64,000 nt of DNA from an uncultured Pelagibacteraceae bacterium (GTDB lineage Bacteria > Pseudomonadota > Alphaproteobacteria > Pelagibacterales > Pelagibacteraceae), in contig CACMYE010000001.1 of NCBI GenBank assembly GCA_902617825.1, forward strand, positions 1 to 64,000. Reading direction: 5' to 3'. The translations under genes and the position numbers were made by a program. This document shows, in pieces, positions 25,083-34,806 of the stretch (position 1 is its first letter; every line of letters starts with the position of its first letter). Under the pieces are notes generated by a model. The model worked only from the letters and a program-made list of their open reading frames with translations, did not search any database and was not told where the DNA came from.

Positions 25083-26578
25083 GTCTTCTTCTTAAAAGTT
25101 TTATATAAATGCCAAATTACAATAAAAGCTGTTGTAAGCAAAATACATAGAGTTAATGTTCTGTCCCATAAAAATTCCCACGAACCATTACTTAACAATA
25201 AAGACCTTCTTAAATTTTCTTCCATTAATCCTCCTAGCACAAAAGCTAAAATAAGAGGTGGCATAGGAAAATCATATAATCGCAAAAATGTTGCAACAAC
25301 TGCAATTCCAATCATTAAATAAATATCAAAATTATTAAATGACATTACGTAAATACCAGTAATTGAGAAAAATAAAATTAATGGAATTAAATAATTTTTT
25401 GGTACAGCAAGAATTCTAGCAATATAGGGAATTAATGGTAAATTTAAAATTAATAAAATAACCATCCCAATATACATTGACATAATGATTGACCAAAAAA
25501 TTTCAGGGTTTGTCAGATAAAGTCTTGGTCCTGGTTGAACACCAAATCCTAAGAGAGCACCTAACATTACTGCTGTTGTTCCACTTCCTGGAATTCCTAA
25601 TGTTAGCATAGGCACAAAAGAACCAGAGCACGCAGCATTATTTGCTGTTTCTGGTGCAGACAATCCATTTACGCTCCCTTTTCCAAATTTTTGCTTTTCA
25701 TCATCTTTGACTAAATTTCTTTCCAGACCGTAAGCTAAAAATGATGCAATTGTTGCTCCAGCTCCTGGCAAAACACCAATTAAAAATCCAATTATTGAAG
25801 ATCGAGGAATTGTTTTATACATTTTTTTTCTATCCTCTTTATCAATTTTTATTGAACCTAGTTCGGTTAAAGAAACTTGCTTTGCAGCAGCTGTGGGATC
25901 ATTTCTTTTTAAAATAATTGTTAAGGCCTCACTCATTGCAAATGTCGCCATTACGACTAAGACAAAACTGATGCCATCTGTTAGATTCATGTTATCAAAA
26001 GTAAATCTAGTGATATCAGATAGGCTATCTTGGCCAACAGAAGCTAACATCAAACCAAGTACAACCATCATCATTGCTTTCAAAAACTGTCCTTTAGATG
26101 AGAATGCAGCTATTGCAGTTAAACCTAATATCATTAAAGCAAAATAATCTGGAGATCTAAAAGATAAACTTACTTTAGATAAACTTGGGGCTAAAAATAA
26201 TAGATAAATTGCTGAAAATGTTCCTCCAGCAAATGAACTCCATGCAGCAATAGCTAATGCTTTTCCAGCTTTACCTTGTTGGGCCATTGGATAACCGTCA
26301 AAAGATGTTGCAACAGTTCCTGGAACACCTGGAGCATTTAACAATATTGATGATGTCGACCCACCAAATACTGCTCCATAATAAACACCTGCCATTAAAA
26401 TTAATCCTGTTGCAGGATCAAAACCATATGTAATAGGTATCATGAGAGCAATTGCAGTCATTGGACCTAAGCCAGGCAGCATTCCTATAATTGTTCCAAA
26501 AAAACAACCAATCATGACCATGAATATATTTTGGAGGGTTAGTGCTGTTGATAGACCGATTAATATTCCTTCAATCAT
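25079..26578 (-). CDS. tctA: TTT transporter large permease (TctA family), system 1
   Basis: 499 residues with about twelve helices. The repeated TctA motif is present as GLGPMTAIALMIPITYG and as GVLPGAGATIASFLAYGLE, and LGIPGSGTTAVMLGALLGFGVQPGP is the most conserved family loop. It forms the main membrane channel of a tripartite tricarboxylate transporter with TctB and TctC. The start overlaps the tctB stop by 4 bp, so the two are translationally coupled. Confidence 0.92.
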   Translation of the reverse strand: MIEGILIGLSTALTLQNIFMVMIGCFFGTIIGMLPGLGPMTAIALMIPITYGFDPATGLILMAGVYYGAVFGGSTSSILLNAPGVPGTVATSFDGYPMAQQGKAGKALAIAAWSSFAGGTFSAIYLLFLAPSLSKVSLSFRSPDYFALMILGLTAIAAFSSKGQFLKAMMMVVLGLMLASVGQDSLSDITRFTFDNMNLTDGISFVLVVMATFAMSEALTIILKRNDPTAAAKQVSLTELGSIKIDKEDRKKMYKTIPRSSIIGFLIGVLPGAGATIASFLAYGLERNLVKDDEKQKFGKGSVNGLSAPETANNAACSGSFVPMLTLGIPGSGTTAVMLGALLGFGVQPGPRLYLTNPEIFWSIIMSMYIGMVILLILNLPLIPYIARILAVPKNYLIPLILFFSITGIYVMSFNNFDIYLMIGIAVVATFLRLYDFPMPPLILAFVLGGLMEENLRRSLLLSNGSWEFLWDRTLTLCILLTTAFIVIWHLYKTFKKKT

Positions 26579-27045
26579 CCCATTACTCCAATCAATTGTA
26601 AAAATGGATCTCTTAAATAAATCTCAAGGACACCATGTAACAAATACATAAACGCCGCTACAAAAGGGAAAGATAGTAAAAACATCAATATCCAACGTCT
26701 TTCACCTAAAAAATAATAAGAACCAAATAAAAAGAATGAAGTAGTTAAAAAATATCCAATTTTTAAAATTGTTGCTCCATAAATAATTGCAATAATAATT
26801 AATATTGTTGTTTTTTTATATTCTAAATTTTTATGTTCAACTTTAATAGTTTCTGGATCTGGTAAAATTAATTTTAACCCTGAAAAAAATAATCCTGCAT
26901 AACCTAAATAAATTGGAAATGTTTTTGCATTAAATGGTGCATTTTCATCAAATGCGAATACTTGAATTTGGTAAGCTGTATATAAATAGAATACTGAAAA
27001 AATAAAAAAGAGCAGTGATATAATTTTAGTAGTATTTATATTCAC
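26575..27045 (-). CDS. tctB: TTT transporter small membrane subunit (TctB family), system 1
   Basis: 156 residues with about four helices, typical of the small TctB subunit. The start is GTG at 27045 and lies inside the 5' arm of a hairpin described separately. It is downstream of tctC by 31 bp and overlaps tctA by 4 bp, completing the tctC-tctB-tctA order. TctB sequences are poorly conserved, so the assignment rests mainly on gene order and topology. Confidence 0.85.
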   Translation of the reverse strand: MNINTTKIISLLFFIFSVFYLYTAYQIQVFAFDENAPFNAKTFPIYLGYAGLFFSGLKLILPDPETIKVEHKNLEYKKTTILIIIAIIYGATILKIGYFLTTSFFLFGSYYFLGERRWILMFLLSFPFVAAFMYLLHGVLEIYLRDPFLQLIGVMG

Positions 27046-27051
27046 TGCTCT
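27009..27051 (-). terminator. Hairpin with T-run between tctC and tctB (system 1)
   Basis: On the minus strand a 10-bp perfect stem (AGAGCAGTGA with TCACTGCTCT, 23-nt loop) ends in a T-rich run at about 27004-27009. It lies just after tctC and overlaps the first codons of tctB, whose GTG start is in the 5' arm. It has the layout of an intrinsic terminator or attenuator that would leave tctC in excess over tctB and tctA. Confidence 0.6.
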
Positions 27052-27076
27052 AATTTTAATTTACTAATCTAAAAGA

Positions 27077-28057
27077 CTAGATAACTCCTAATTTTTTCAT
27101 AAGAGCTGTCATTTCCTCAGTTTGTTTTTCTAAGAAAGAAACAAATTTACCCTCAGGATTATAAATATTTACCCAAGCGTTTCTTGCTCTAACAGCTTCC
27201 CATTCAGAAGTTTTTTGAACATCACCAAGCATTTTAGCAATTTTAGATTTATCAGAATTGCTCATACCTGGAGGACCAAAAAATCCTCTCCAGTTTACGA
27301 ATTGTACGTCATAACCTTGCTCTTTAAGTGTTGGTGCATCTGGAGCATCTGAAACTCTTGATGGAGCAGTTATACCAATAATTCTTACCTGGTCTCTTGC
27401 ACCCATAAGTTCACCTAAACCTGTTGAGATAATTTGTGTCTCTCCAGATAAAAGTCCAGCTAATGCTTTTCCACCAGCATCATATGGAATATATGCAACA
27501 GCATTTGGATCTGCACCTGCAGCTTGAAAAGCTAATGCACCAATTAAATGGTCCATACTTCCTCTTACTGATCCACCTGCCATTTTAATAGAGTTTGGAT
27601 CTTTTTTATATGCATCGACAACATCTTTAAAGTTTTTGTATGGTGAATTTTTAGCAACAGCTATTGCACCATAATCACCAATTACACCAGCAATTGGGAC
27701 AACATCTTTATAGGATAAAGTTCCTGTACCTTTTATGTAACCTTTATGTCTTGTAATTGATCTTAATACTAATGGAGTAGATTGTACTAATACTGTATTC
27801 GCAGGTTTAGTATTAATCATATAAGCTAGCGCTTTACCACCACCACCACCTGACATATTTTCAAATGATGCGCTTTTTAACATTCCAGCTTTTGTTAAAG
27901 CTTCTCCAGTACCTCGAGCAGTTCCATCCCAACCACCACCAGCACCACCGCCTATCACGAAGTGAATTTTATCAATCGCAAATGAACTAGTTGTAGATGC
28001 TGAGAATAATAGGATTGCCGAGAATAATACTGAAACAATTTTTTTTATATTTTTCAT
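27077..28057 (-). CDS. tctC: TTT periplasmic substrate-binding protein (TctC family), system 1
   Basis: 326 residues with a signal peptide (hydrophobic stretch to SSFAIDK, about residue 28). FVIGGGAGGGWDGTARGTGEAL is the TctC N-terminal binding loop in an unusually glycine-rich form. The ATG at 28057 has a strong upstream GAGAGGAATATA site. It captures an organic acid in the periplasm for tctA/tctB. Substrate unknown. Confidence 0.9.
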   Translation of the reverse strand: MKNIKKIVSVLFSAILLFSASTTSSFAIDKIHFVIGGGAGGGWDGTARGTGEALTKAGMLKSASFENMSGGGGGKALAYMINTKPANTVLVQSTPLVLRSITRHKGYIKGTGTLSYKDVVPIAGVIGDYGAIAVAKNSPYKNFKDVVDAYKKDPNSIKMAGGSVRGSMDHLIGALAFQAAGADPNAVAYIPYDAGGKALAGLLSGETQIISTGLGELMGARDQVRIIGITAPSRVSDAPDAPTLKEQGYDVQFVNWRGFFGPPGMSNSDKSKIAKMLGDVQKTSEWEAVRARNAWVNIYNPEGKFVSFLEKQTEEMTALMKKLGVI

Positions 28058-28245
28058 TATATTCCTCTCTTTCTCTCTCTTAATTTAAGGTTAAATTAAA
28101 TTACATTGCCTTAGTTTATGCAACCTATAATTTCTTAGTACAACTGTTAATTGAAATTTTTTTTTAAAAAATTATTGTGGGTAATCAATAGAAAAAAATT
28201 TTTTTAAATTACAAGTTTCTAATTTTAAACTAATTAGAATTATTA
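28058..28245. promoter_or_regulatory. Divergent regulatory region tctC/AbrB-family gene
   Basis: This 188-bp AT-rich gap separates divergent start codons, so it holds both promoters. The tctC leader contains a purine-rich GAGAGAGAAAGAGAGG ribosome-binding stretch on the minus strand. No riboswitch or terminator was recognised. Confidence 0.35.
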
Positions 28246-29325
28246 ATGTTCGATTTTATTAATTACACAACTATTACAAATTATTTTAGTTCGATCATCA
28301 AAAGCTATAAAGCAATAGTTATAGGTCTGATAGGTGGTTATTTAGGAACAGTAATTGGTCTACCTCTCCCATGGTTGTTAGGTTCATTAGGTTTAAATCT
28401 ATGTTTTGCTTTTACAACCTATAAAATAGAGTTTTCCACTAAATTATTAAATCCTGTTTTTTTGATAGTAGGTATCATTTTGGGTGGAACCTTAAATGTG
28501 TCGCTACTTTATAAAATTCATTTGTGGATTTTTTCATCTATTGCCATGATTTTTTGTACAGTTATAAGCACAATTTTGGCAGGATATTATTTTTTTAAAA
28601 TTTGTAAATTTAGTAAATTTATTTCTGTATTAGCTGCGTTACCTGGAGCATTTGTTCCAATTTCTGCAGCATTATTAGAATTTGGTAAAAGTAAAAATGA
28701 TAAAAAAGTTCTAATTCCTCAAGCAACTAGAGTAATTTTTATTGTAAGTTTTTTTCCAATATTTTTTATTAATAATTTAGGCTTTTCAGAAATAGCTGGA
28801 TATAATTTTTCAAATATTTACGATTACAAATATTTCTTAGAAATTTTATTTCTTTTAATAGTTTGTTTTTTATTTGCAAGCTTACTAAAAAAATTAAATA
28901 TTCCATCACCTGCATTAATTGGTGCTATGGTATTGTCAGGTTTATTTTATACTTTCGAAATAATTGACTCTAGATTTCCAGATACATTTATAAATATTGC
29001 ATTTGTATTTTTAGGAACCGCTCTAGGTACTAGATTAAATGGACTTAAATTAAAGGAGTTATTCTACTTTACTTTTCATGGATTGATTGTGAGTGTAATT
29101 TTAGTATCAGTAGCAATGATAACAGCTTATATTTTAACTTATGCAGGCTTTGATTTTATTCCAACATTTTTAAGCTTTTCTCCTGGTGGAATTCATGAAA
29201 TGGTTATGATAAGTGTAGCTTACAATATTGATCCTATTTTTGTAAGCTATCATCACTTTTTAAGAATATTTTTAATTGTAATATTTTTACCTATCCTTTT
29301 GACAAAATTTCATAAAAAAAAATAA
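28246..29325 (+). CDS. AbrB-duplication family membrane protein
   Basis: 359 residues with about ten helices and two copies of the AbrB-type membrane module: GLIGGYLGTVIGLPLPWLLG near residue 27 and IPSPALIGAMVLSGLFYTFE in the second half. Proteins of this family are commonly annotated as AbrB-family regulators or ammonia monooxygenase, but the topology here is purely membrane. It sits between two TTT systems and may be an organic-acid permease. Function unproven. Confidence 0.75.
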   Translation: MFDFINYTTITNYFSSIIKSYKAIVIGLIGGYLGTVIGLPLPWLLGSLGLNLCFAFTTYKIEFSTKLLNPVFLIVGIILGGTLNVSLLYKIHLWIFSSIAMIFCTVISTILAGYYFFKICKFSKFISVLAALPGAFVPISAALLEFGKSKNDKKVLIPQATRVIFIVSFFPIFFINNLGFSEIAGYNFSNIYDYKYFLEILFLLIVCFLFASLLKKLNIPSPALIGAMVLSGLFYTFEIIDSRFPDTFINIAFVFLGTALGTRLNGLKLKELFYFTFHGLIVSVILVSVAMITAYILTYAGFDFIPTFLSFSPGGIHEMVMISVAYNIDPIFVSYHHFLRIFLIVIFLPILLTKFHKKK

Positions 29326-29339
29326 CTTTAATGAAATTT

Positions 29340-30764
29340 TTATTTGCTTAATAGTTTACTGAGTACTTTGATATTTTTGACTTTATCTAAATTTTTAATT
29401 GTACTGATTATTTTTTTTGATTTATTTAAAGGCCATTTTGCAAATTCAGCACACCCCATAAACTTATCAGCTACCTCGCTATAGGTCATTGGTATTGCGG
29501 GACTACCTTTTCCAAAATCACCTCTTCCGGATATTTTTTTTCCATTTTTTAAATAGATATCTATAATTGTGGTCATTTTATCATAACCAGCTGCCTCAGC
29601 TTTTTGGTTTTTGTAAAAATTAATTTTTCTTAACATGGTTTGAACATCTTTTTTAACAATTCTTTTGTCTTGATATTCTGGAATATAGGCCCTTCTTTCT
29701 ATCAACAATATAGCCATTGAATATTCCATGCTAAATTTTGCCTGAAATTCATTTTTTGGTCTATGATGAATTAAAGCATTTTGCATATTATGATTTGTTC
29801 CCACATCTACTTTTAAAACCTGATCTGGTTTGATGTTATATTTGTTAATTAATTCTAACATCTTTGTCATACCTGGGTGGGTTAAAGATCCACACGGATG
29901 AGGTTTAATTGATATTCCTGGTTTACTAAAAGTCCAAGGTCGACCTAATTTTCCTTTAATTGAATTTAAGTCATATCCACCTCCATGAGCTTGAAAAAAG
30001 CCTCTAGGAGATTCTAAAATTTTATCAGTTGCAGACCAACCATAACTCACTAAATCACAAGCAACTACTCCGCTTTCTGCAGCTCTGCCTGCGTGCAAAG
30101 GTTTAGTCATTGTTCCAAAATTTTCTCTTAAACCTGCACTTAATGAAGCAGCTATACCTAGAGAATTTTGAATTTTTTCTACATTAAATTTTCTTATTTT
30201 GGCTGCAGCTGCTGCAGATGCAAGTGTTCCACAAGTTGCTGTAGAGTGAAAACCATGTTGGTAGTGTCTAGGAGACATTGCCTCAGAAACTTTACATTCA
30301 ACATCGACACCAATAAGGTAGGCATTTAGAAAATCTTTTCCACTAATATTGTTTATTTCACCTTCTGCGAAAGCACTTGGTAAGCATGGTGCTGTAGGGT
30401 GAGTTAATAAACCATATACTCTATCTGAACCTACTGCTAATTGTGTATCATCATAATCATCTGAATGAATACCCACACCATTAGCTAGTGCTGCAAATTG
30501 TGTAGGAACTTTCATTTTTGAACCAATCACAGTTGCTCTTCCATTGGCAGAATTTTTCTTTATCTGTTTAAATAAGTATTCACCAGTTCTTGCTACGGAT
30601 CCTGATAAAGCCAAACCAAATCCATCTAAAATATGTTTTTTAGCTAACTCAACTACATTTGAAGGTATATTATTAAATTTTGTTTTGTGAACAAACTTTG
30701 AAACATAATTTGTAAGTTCTTTACCTTTGGAGCTCTTTATATTTGGGGTGTAGGCTTTCTTCAT
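29340..30764 (-). CDS. MmgE/PrpD family protein
   Basis: 474 residues of the 2-methylcitrate dehydratase/iminodisuccinate epimerase/aconitate decarboxylase superfamily. GIHSDDYDDTQ and GFHSTATCGTLASAAAAAKI are conserved active-site loops, and the C-terminal part has RGDFGKGSPAIPMT. The ATG overlaps the upstream tctA stop in an ATGA, so enzyme and transporter are translationally coupled and very likely act on one substrate, such as a tricarboxylate or its analogue. Exact reaction unknown. Confidence 0.85.
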   Translation of the reverse strand: MKKAYTPNIKSSKGKELTNYVSKFVHKTKFNNIPSNVVELAKKHILDGFGLALSGSVARTGEYLFKQIKKNSANGRATVIGSKMKVPTQFAALANGVGIHSDDYDDTQLAVGSDRVYGLLTHPTAPCLPSAFAEGEINNISGKDFLNAYLIGVDVECKVSEAMSPRHYQHGFHSTATCGTLASAAAAAKIRKFNVEKIQNSLGIAASLSAGLRENFGTMTKPLHAGRAAESGVVACDLVSYGWSATDKILESPRGFFQAHGGGYDLNSIKGKLGRPWTFSKPGISIKPHPCGSLTHPGMTKMLELINKYNIKPDQVLKVDVGTNHNMQNALIHHRPKNEFQAKFSMEYSMAILLIERRAYIPEYQDKRIVKKDVQTMLRKINFYKNQKAEAAGYDKMTTIIDIYLKNGKKISGRGDFGKGSPAIPMTYSEVADKFMGCAEFAKWPLNKSKKIISTIKNLDKVKNIKVLSKLLSK

Positions 30765-32239
30765 TTACTTTTCCTTTCAGTTAAAAGATTTTTTATTGGT
30801 TTATAAAATAGACTTAAAAATGTAAGAATAAAAAATGTCATTGCAATTGGTCTTGTAAAAAACATAAATAGATTTTGATCAAAAATAATAATTGATTGTG
30901 CCAATGAATTTTCAACTAGTTGTCCAAGTACTATACCCATTATTATCGGTGCTGGTGAAAATCCAGATCTTCTTAAGAAAAATCCAACAACACCAGAAAT
31001 TAACATAATATAAACATCCACCATCGATTGAGATAATCCATAAGATCCAACCAAACAAAAAACAAATACAGATGGCCATAAAAATCCTCTTGGAATTAAT
31101 GAAATTCTTGAGAAAATCTTTGCACCTAATAAGCCAAATACTAAAAATATAAAGTTAGCTAAAAGCATTCCATAAAAAATAGTGTAAAGAAGATCAGGTT
31201 GTTGCTCGAATAAATAAGGTCCAGCCCTTAAACCATGAATTTGAAAACCTCCTAATATTACCGCAGTTGTTGCAGATCCTGGGATTCCTAAAGCAAGAGT
31301 TGGTATCATTGCTCCACCTGTTGCAGAATTATTAGCTGCCTCAGGCGCCGCTACACCTTCTATCTCTCCTTTACCAAAATTTTCCTTGTTTTTAGACCAC
31401 CTTCTAGCTTCATTGTACCCTATCATTGCGCTAACAGTACCTCCCTCTGCTGGGAGTATTCCTATAAATGTTCCTATACCGGTTGATCTTAATATTGTTT
31501 TTCCACAGTTTTTAAATTCCGTAATGGATGGTAATTTTATTGCTGAAAATTTAATTCTCTCTAATAAAAGCTCACTCTTTGATGCTTGAACAAAAATTTC
31601 AGACATAGCGAACAAACCAATTAGAACTGGTACAAAGCTTACACCTTCAAATAATTCATCAATACTAAATGTAAACCTTGATATTCCTGTAGTTAAATGA
31701 ACACCAATTGTTGCAACAAACAATCCAATCAAACCTCCAATCAAATTTTTAACTGGAGATTTTGAGCTAATAGACGCAAGCATTGATAAACCAAATATTG
31801 CTAGTGCAAAATATTCGGGAGGGCCAAATTTATATGCAATCTTTGCCAAAGTTGGAGCAAAAATAATTAAGACTATTAATGAAATAATACCTCCAATTAC
31901 ACTAGAAACTGCTGCCATTCCTAACGCCTTACCTGCTTGACCATTTTGAGCCATTGGAAATCCATCAAATGCTGTTGCTGCGGCTGGAGGGGCTCCAGGA
32001 GCATTTATTAAAATTGCAGTTATCGAACCGCCAAATGTTCCTCCACAATATAAAGCTGCCATTGCAGCAATTGCCTGATTAGGTTCTAGGTATATAGTAA
32101 ATGGTAATAATAAAGCTATTGCCATTCCTGAGCTTAATCCTGGTAGTGCTCCAATTAAAACTCCCACTATCGTAGAGCCTAAAATTAGAAGAAAAGTAGT
32201 TAAGTCTAATATTAGAGTTATCTTGCTAATTAATTCCAT
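30761..32239 (-). CDS. tctA: TTT transporter large permease (TctA family), system 2
   Basis: 492 residues with TctA motifs GALPGLSSGMAIALLLPFT, GILPAEGGTVSAMIGYNEAR and LGIPGSATTAVILGGFQIHGL. The first copy has Leu-Ser-Ser where system 1 has Leu-Gly-Pro, and the second has AEGG in place of AGAG, so the two systems are only distant paralogues. It follows tctB with a 1-nt overlap and overlaps the MmgE/PrpD gene by 4 bp. Confidence 0.92.
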   Translation of the reverse strand: MELISKITLILDLTTFLLILGSTIVGVLIGALPGLSSGMAIALLLPFTIYLEPNQAIAAMAALYCGGTFGGSITAILINAPGAPPAAATAFDGFPMAQNGQAGKALGMAAVSSVIGGIISLIVLIIFAPTLAKIAYKFGPPEYFALAIFGLSMLASISSKSPVKNLIGGLIGLFVATIGVHLTTGISRFTFSIDELFEGVSFVPVLIGLFAMSEIFVQASKSELLLERIKFSAIKLPSITEFKNCGKTILRSTGIGTFIGILPAEGGTVSAMIGYNEARRWSKNKENFGKGEIEGVAAPEAANNSATGGAMIPTLALGIPGSATTAVILGGFQIHGLRAGPYLFEQQPDLLYTIFYGMLLANFIFLVFGLLGAKIFSRISLIPRGFLWPSVFVFCLVGSYGLSQSMVDVYIMLISGVVGFFLRRSGFSPAPIIMGIVLGQLVENSLAQSIIIFDQNLFMFFTRPIAMTFFILTFLSLFYKPIKNLLTERKSK

Positions 32240-32703
32240 TAATAAAAATTCTTAACTATAAAATTTTCTAATATTCCTTGTGGAAATTTTAGTTGCAATA
32301 CAAGAGTGAAAAACACAAAAACAAATACTGTCATTCCAATCGAATACACAAGAACTAAAAACTTATCCTTTCTTTGCCAAAGTAGTGGAGTTACGAATGT
32401 GAATATTAAAATTGTTAGAAAAAAACCTAATTTATCAGCTATTAGAATTATAAATAATATAAATCCAAATGTTATAAAAGCATTACTCTTTATAATCTCC
32501 TTTTTTTCCTCTATTAAGTTTTTATTTTGATAAATTTGAAATAAGCTTAAAAAAACTATCAGAGTGAATATCAATCTAGGCATCATAGTTGGTTGCATGC
32601 CTTGAGCTAAAATTTCAGGAACTTCGTCAAATGTGAAAGTATAAAAATACAATAATATGGTAATCGAAACTATTGCCGACAAAATTTTTAAATCTTTTAT
32701 CAT
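32239..32703 (-). CDS. tctB: TTT transporter small membrane subunit (TctB family), system 2
   Basis: 154 residues with about four hydrophobic segments and a typical GMQPTMMPRLIFTLIVFLS region near residue 35, where TctB proteins carry a P-x-x-x-P-x motif. It is flanked by tctC (62 bp upstream, hairpin in between) and tctA (1-nt overlap). Assigned from position and topology. Confidence 0.85.
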   Translation of the reverse strand: MIKDLKILSAIVSITILLYFYTFTFDEVPEILAQGMQPTMMPRLIFTLIVFLSLFQIYQNKNLIEEKKEIIKSNAFITFGFILFIILIADKLGFFLTILIFTFVTPLLWQRKDKFLVLVYSIGMTVFVFVFFTLVLQLKFPQGILENFIVKNFY

Positions 32704-32718
32704 TTAGTGAATTCCCTA

Positions 32719-32751
32719 AAAAAAAGGGGAACAATAAAGTCCCCCTTTTTC
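32719..32751 (-). terminator. Intrinsic terminator/attenuator between tctC and tctB (system 2)
   Basis: On the minus strand AAAAAGGGGGA pairs with TCCCCTTTTT around a short loop and continues into a T-rich tract. It lies in the 62-bp tctC-tctB gap and would let part of the transcripts end after tctC, giving excess binding protein. Confidence 0.75.
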
Positions 32752-32765
32752 AGTATTTTAATTTA

Positions 32766-33743
32766 TTATTTTGCTAAACCTAAACTTACAAGAGCAGCTC
32801 TTGCTTCTTTGTAAATTTTCTTGATTTCAGCGTCCCATGCTGCTGAACCAGCAACACTAGATGCATCAAGACCTGCACCAGTTAAATAGTTTTGATAAAC
32901 TGGATGAGCCATTGCTTTCAAAAAGCCTTTTTCAAGTTTTGCAATTGTATCAGCTGGAGTCCCTTTAAGAACAACTACGCCTCTAACAGTTGCAAAAGAT
33001 GCATTAATACCTTTTTCTTTTAAGGTTGGTGTATCTGGTAAAGCAGAAAGTCTTTCATCAGCCATCACAGCTAATACTCTTAATTCTCCACTTTCTAGTT
33101 GATCTTTACCTTCATCCAAATTTAAACCCGCAGCATCAATTTGAGCACCTACTAAGTTAGTCATTATTGCTCCGCCACCTTCGAAAGGAACAAAAGCAAT
33201 TTTAGTTTTTGCCTCTCTTGCAAAAATTAAACCTGAAATATGGTCAACACTTCCAACGTTAGTACCACCGTATTTGATAGGTTTTTTATTTCCCGCTTTG
33301 ATAAGGTCTTCAATAGTTTTATAAGGACTTTTTGCGTTCACAAAAATCACAATCGGATCTACTGTGGTTCTTGCAACTCCTACAAAGTCGTCAATATTTA
33401 ATGCTGCACCACCTCTTGCCATTCTAAATAAATGTGTTGGTGTAATAGCTAATACTGTATGACCATCTCTTGGCTTAGATTTAACATAAGACATGGCTTT
33501 GTTTCCACCATCACCTTTTTTTGGCGTGATATAAGCATTATTTTTTAGATTTTTTCTTGTTCTGATTAATAACATTCTAGCTGTAGTATCAGTTCCACCG
33601 CCTAAACCAGCATGTGTAACTACTTCAATTGGTTTAGAAGGAAATTCATCTGCAACCGCTATTGTTGCGACTTGCCCTAGACCTATAAAAGAAGTGACTA
33701 TTAACGTAAAACTAAGAAATAAACTTTGTATTTTTTTTGTCAT
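32766..33743 (-). CDS. tctC: TTT periplasmic substrate-binding protein (TctC family), system 2
   Basis: 325 residues from the ATG at 33743; a longer form from 33758 would read through the ribosome-binding site GAGAGGA, so the shorter start is preferred. A signal peptide runs to about AVADEFPSKPIE, where the mature binding domain begins in classic TctC fashion (FPSKPIEVVTHAGLGGGTD). It supplies substrate to the downstream tctB/tctA pair and probably to the MmgE/PrpD enzyme. Confidence 0.9.
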   Translation of the reverse strand: MTKKIQSLFLSFTLIVTSFIGLGQVATIAVADEFPSKPIEVVTHAGLGGGTDTTARMLLIRTRKNLKNNAYITPKKGDGGNKAMSYVKSKPRDGHTVLAITPTHLFRMARGGAALNIDDFVGVARTTVDPIVIFVNAKSPYKTIEDLIKAGNKKPIKYGGTNVGSVDHISGLIFAREAKTKIAFVPFEGGGAIMTNLVGAQIDAAGLNLDEGKDQLESGELRVLAVMADERLSALPDTPTLKEKGINASFATVRGVVVLKGTPADTIAKLEKGFLKAMAHPVYQNYLTGAGLDASSVAGSAAWDAEIKKIYKEARAALVSLGLAK

Positions 33744-33829
33744 TGCTATTCCTCTCATTAGTTATTTAAGTCAAAGTTAATCTTAAACTACGATATGTGT
33801 CAAATTTTATTATAATGATGATTATTGTG

Positions 33830-34774
33830 TCACAGTTGTAATGATAATATCATTTTTTCTAACACTTTGTTTGCTGAAAGTTTTTTTAAATCACTTACTT
33901 GAATAGCTCTAAAATTTTCTCTTTCTATACTAGCTTTGTAAGCCGTTGTGTGCGCACCAAATAAAGCAAATCCTTTTGCACCTATATGGGCAGCTATATG
34001 TGCTGGACCCGTATCATTTGAAATAACAAAAGAGCTATCTTTTATAAGTGCAGAAAGTTGTGAAATATCTAAAGCCTTACCATTATCCAAAATGCATAAA
34101 GAATTTATATTTGAAGCATCTTTAATTTCATCAGGTCCAGGTGCTATAATTATTTTAAATTGAGTTGCGAACTTTTCAATTATCAAATTTATTAATTCAT
34201 TATAAAATGGCCATTTCTTAGAAGTTAAATGAGGAGAGCAAAAAGGAAAAAGAACTATGTACTTATCAAGGTTATAATAATTCTTAATTTTAGAGATATC
34301 AGTTATACTCCATGAAAAATCTGGTTTAGTTGTATACAACGTTTTTACTCCAGAACTTTTAAGTTGATAGTCAAATCTTTCTAACACGGAGTCTTTATCA
34401 AAATCCTTTTTGGATGTTCCTTCAGGTAAAGTAGTTTCAGATGACGACCATATTTCCTTACCTGCTTTAGGGAATAAAATTTTTTTATAAAATGATGTTC
34501 TGCTAGAGTTTTGAAGATCAAATACTTTAGAAAAACTATATTTTTTAATTTCTTTCATTAATGAATATAAATAAATTAGATTTAATCTTGATAGTCGCTT
34601 ATCTAAAATAACATTTGAAATATTGGGATTTTTTTTAAAGAGTTCATAATAAGGTTTTGTCGTTAACAAATGAATTTTATCATCTGGATGACTTTCAGAA
34701 ATATCTTGAATTGCTCCACATGCTTGAGCTATATCTCCTAAAGAACCATGTTTAATAATTAAAATATTAGACAT
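33830..34774 (-). CDS. Glycosyltransferase family 9 (heptosyltransferase-like)
   Basis: 314 residues. ILIIKHGSLGDIAQACGA at the N terminus is the GT9 start motif, and SNDTGPAHIAAHIGAKGFALFG is the nucleotide-sugar-binding signature near residue 255. GT9 enzymes add heptose or related sugars to the lipopolysaccharide core. Start codons of this gene and the divergent DUF6165-like gene are only 32 bp apart. Sugar donor not determined. Confidence 0.85.
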   Translation of the reverse strand: MSNILIIKHGSLGDIAQACGAIQDISESHPDDKIHLLTTKPYYELFKKNPNISNVILDKRLSRLNLIYLYSLMKEIKKYSFSKVFDLQNSSRTSFYKKILFPKAGKEIWSSSETTLPEGTSKKDFDKDSVLERFDYQLKSSGVKTLYTTKPDFSWSITDISKIKNYYNLDKYIVLFPFCSPHLTSKKWPFYNELINLIIEKFATQFKIIIAPGPDEIKDASNINSLCILDNGKALDISQLSALIKDSSFVISNDTGPAHIAAHIGAKGFALFGAHTTAYKASIERENFRAIQVSDLKKLSANKVLEKMILSLQL

Positions 34775-34806
34775 ATTTTAAACAACTTAACATAGTATAT
34801 TTTTTT

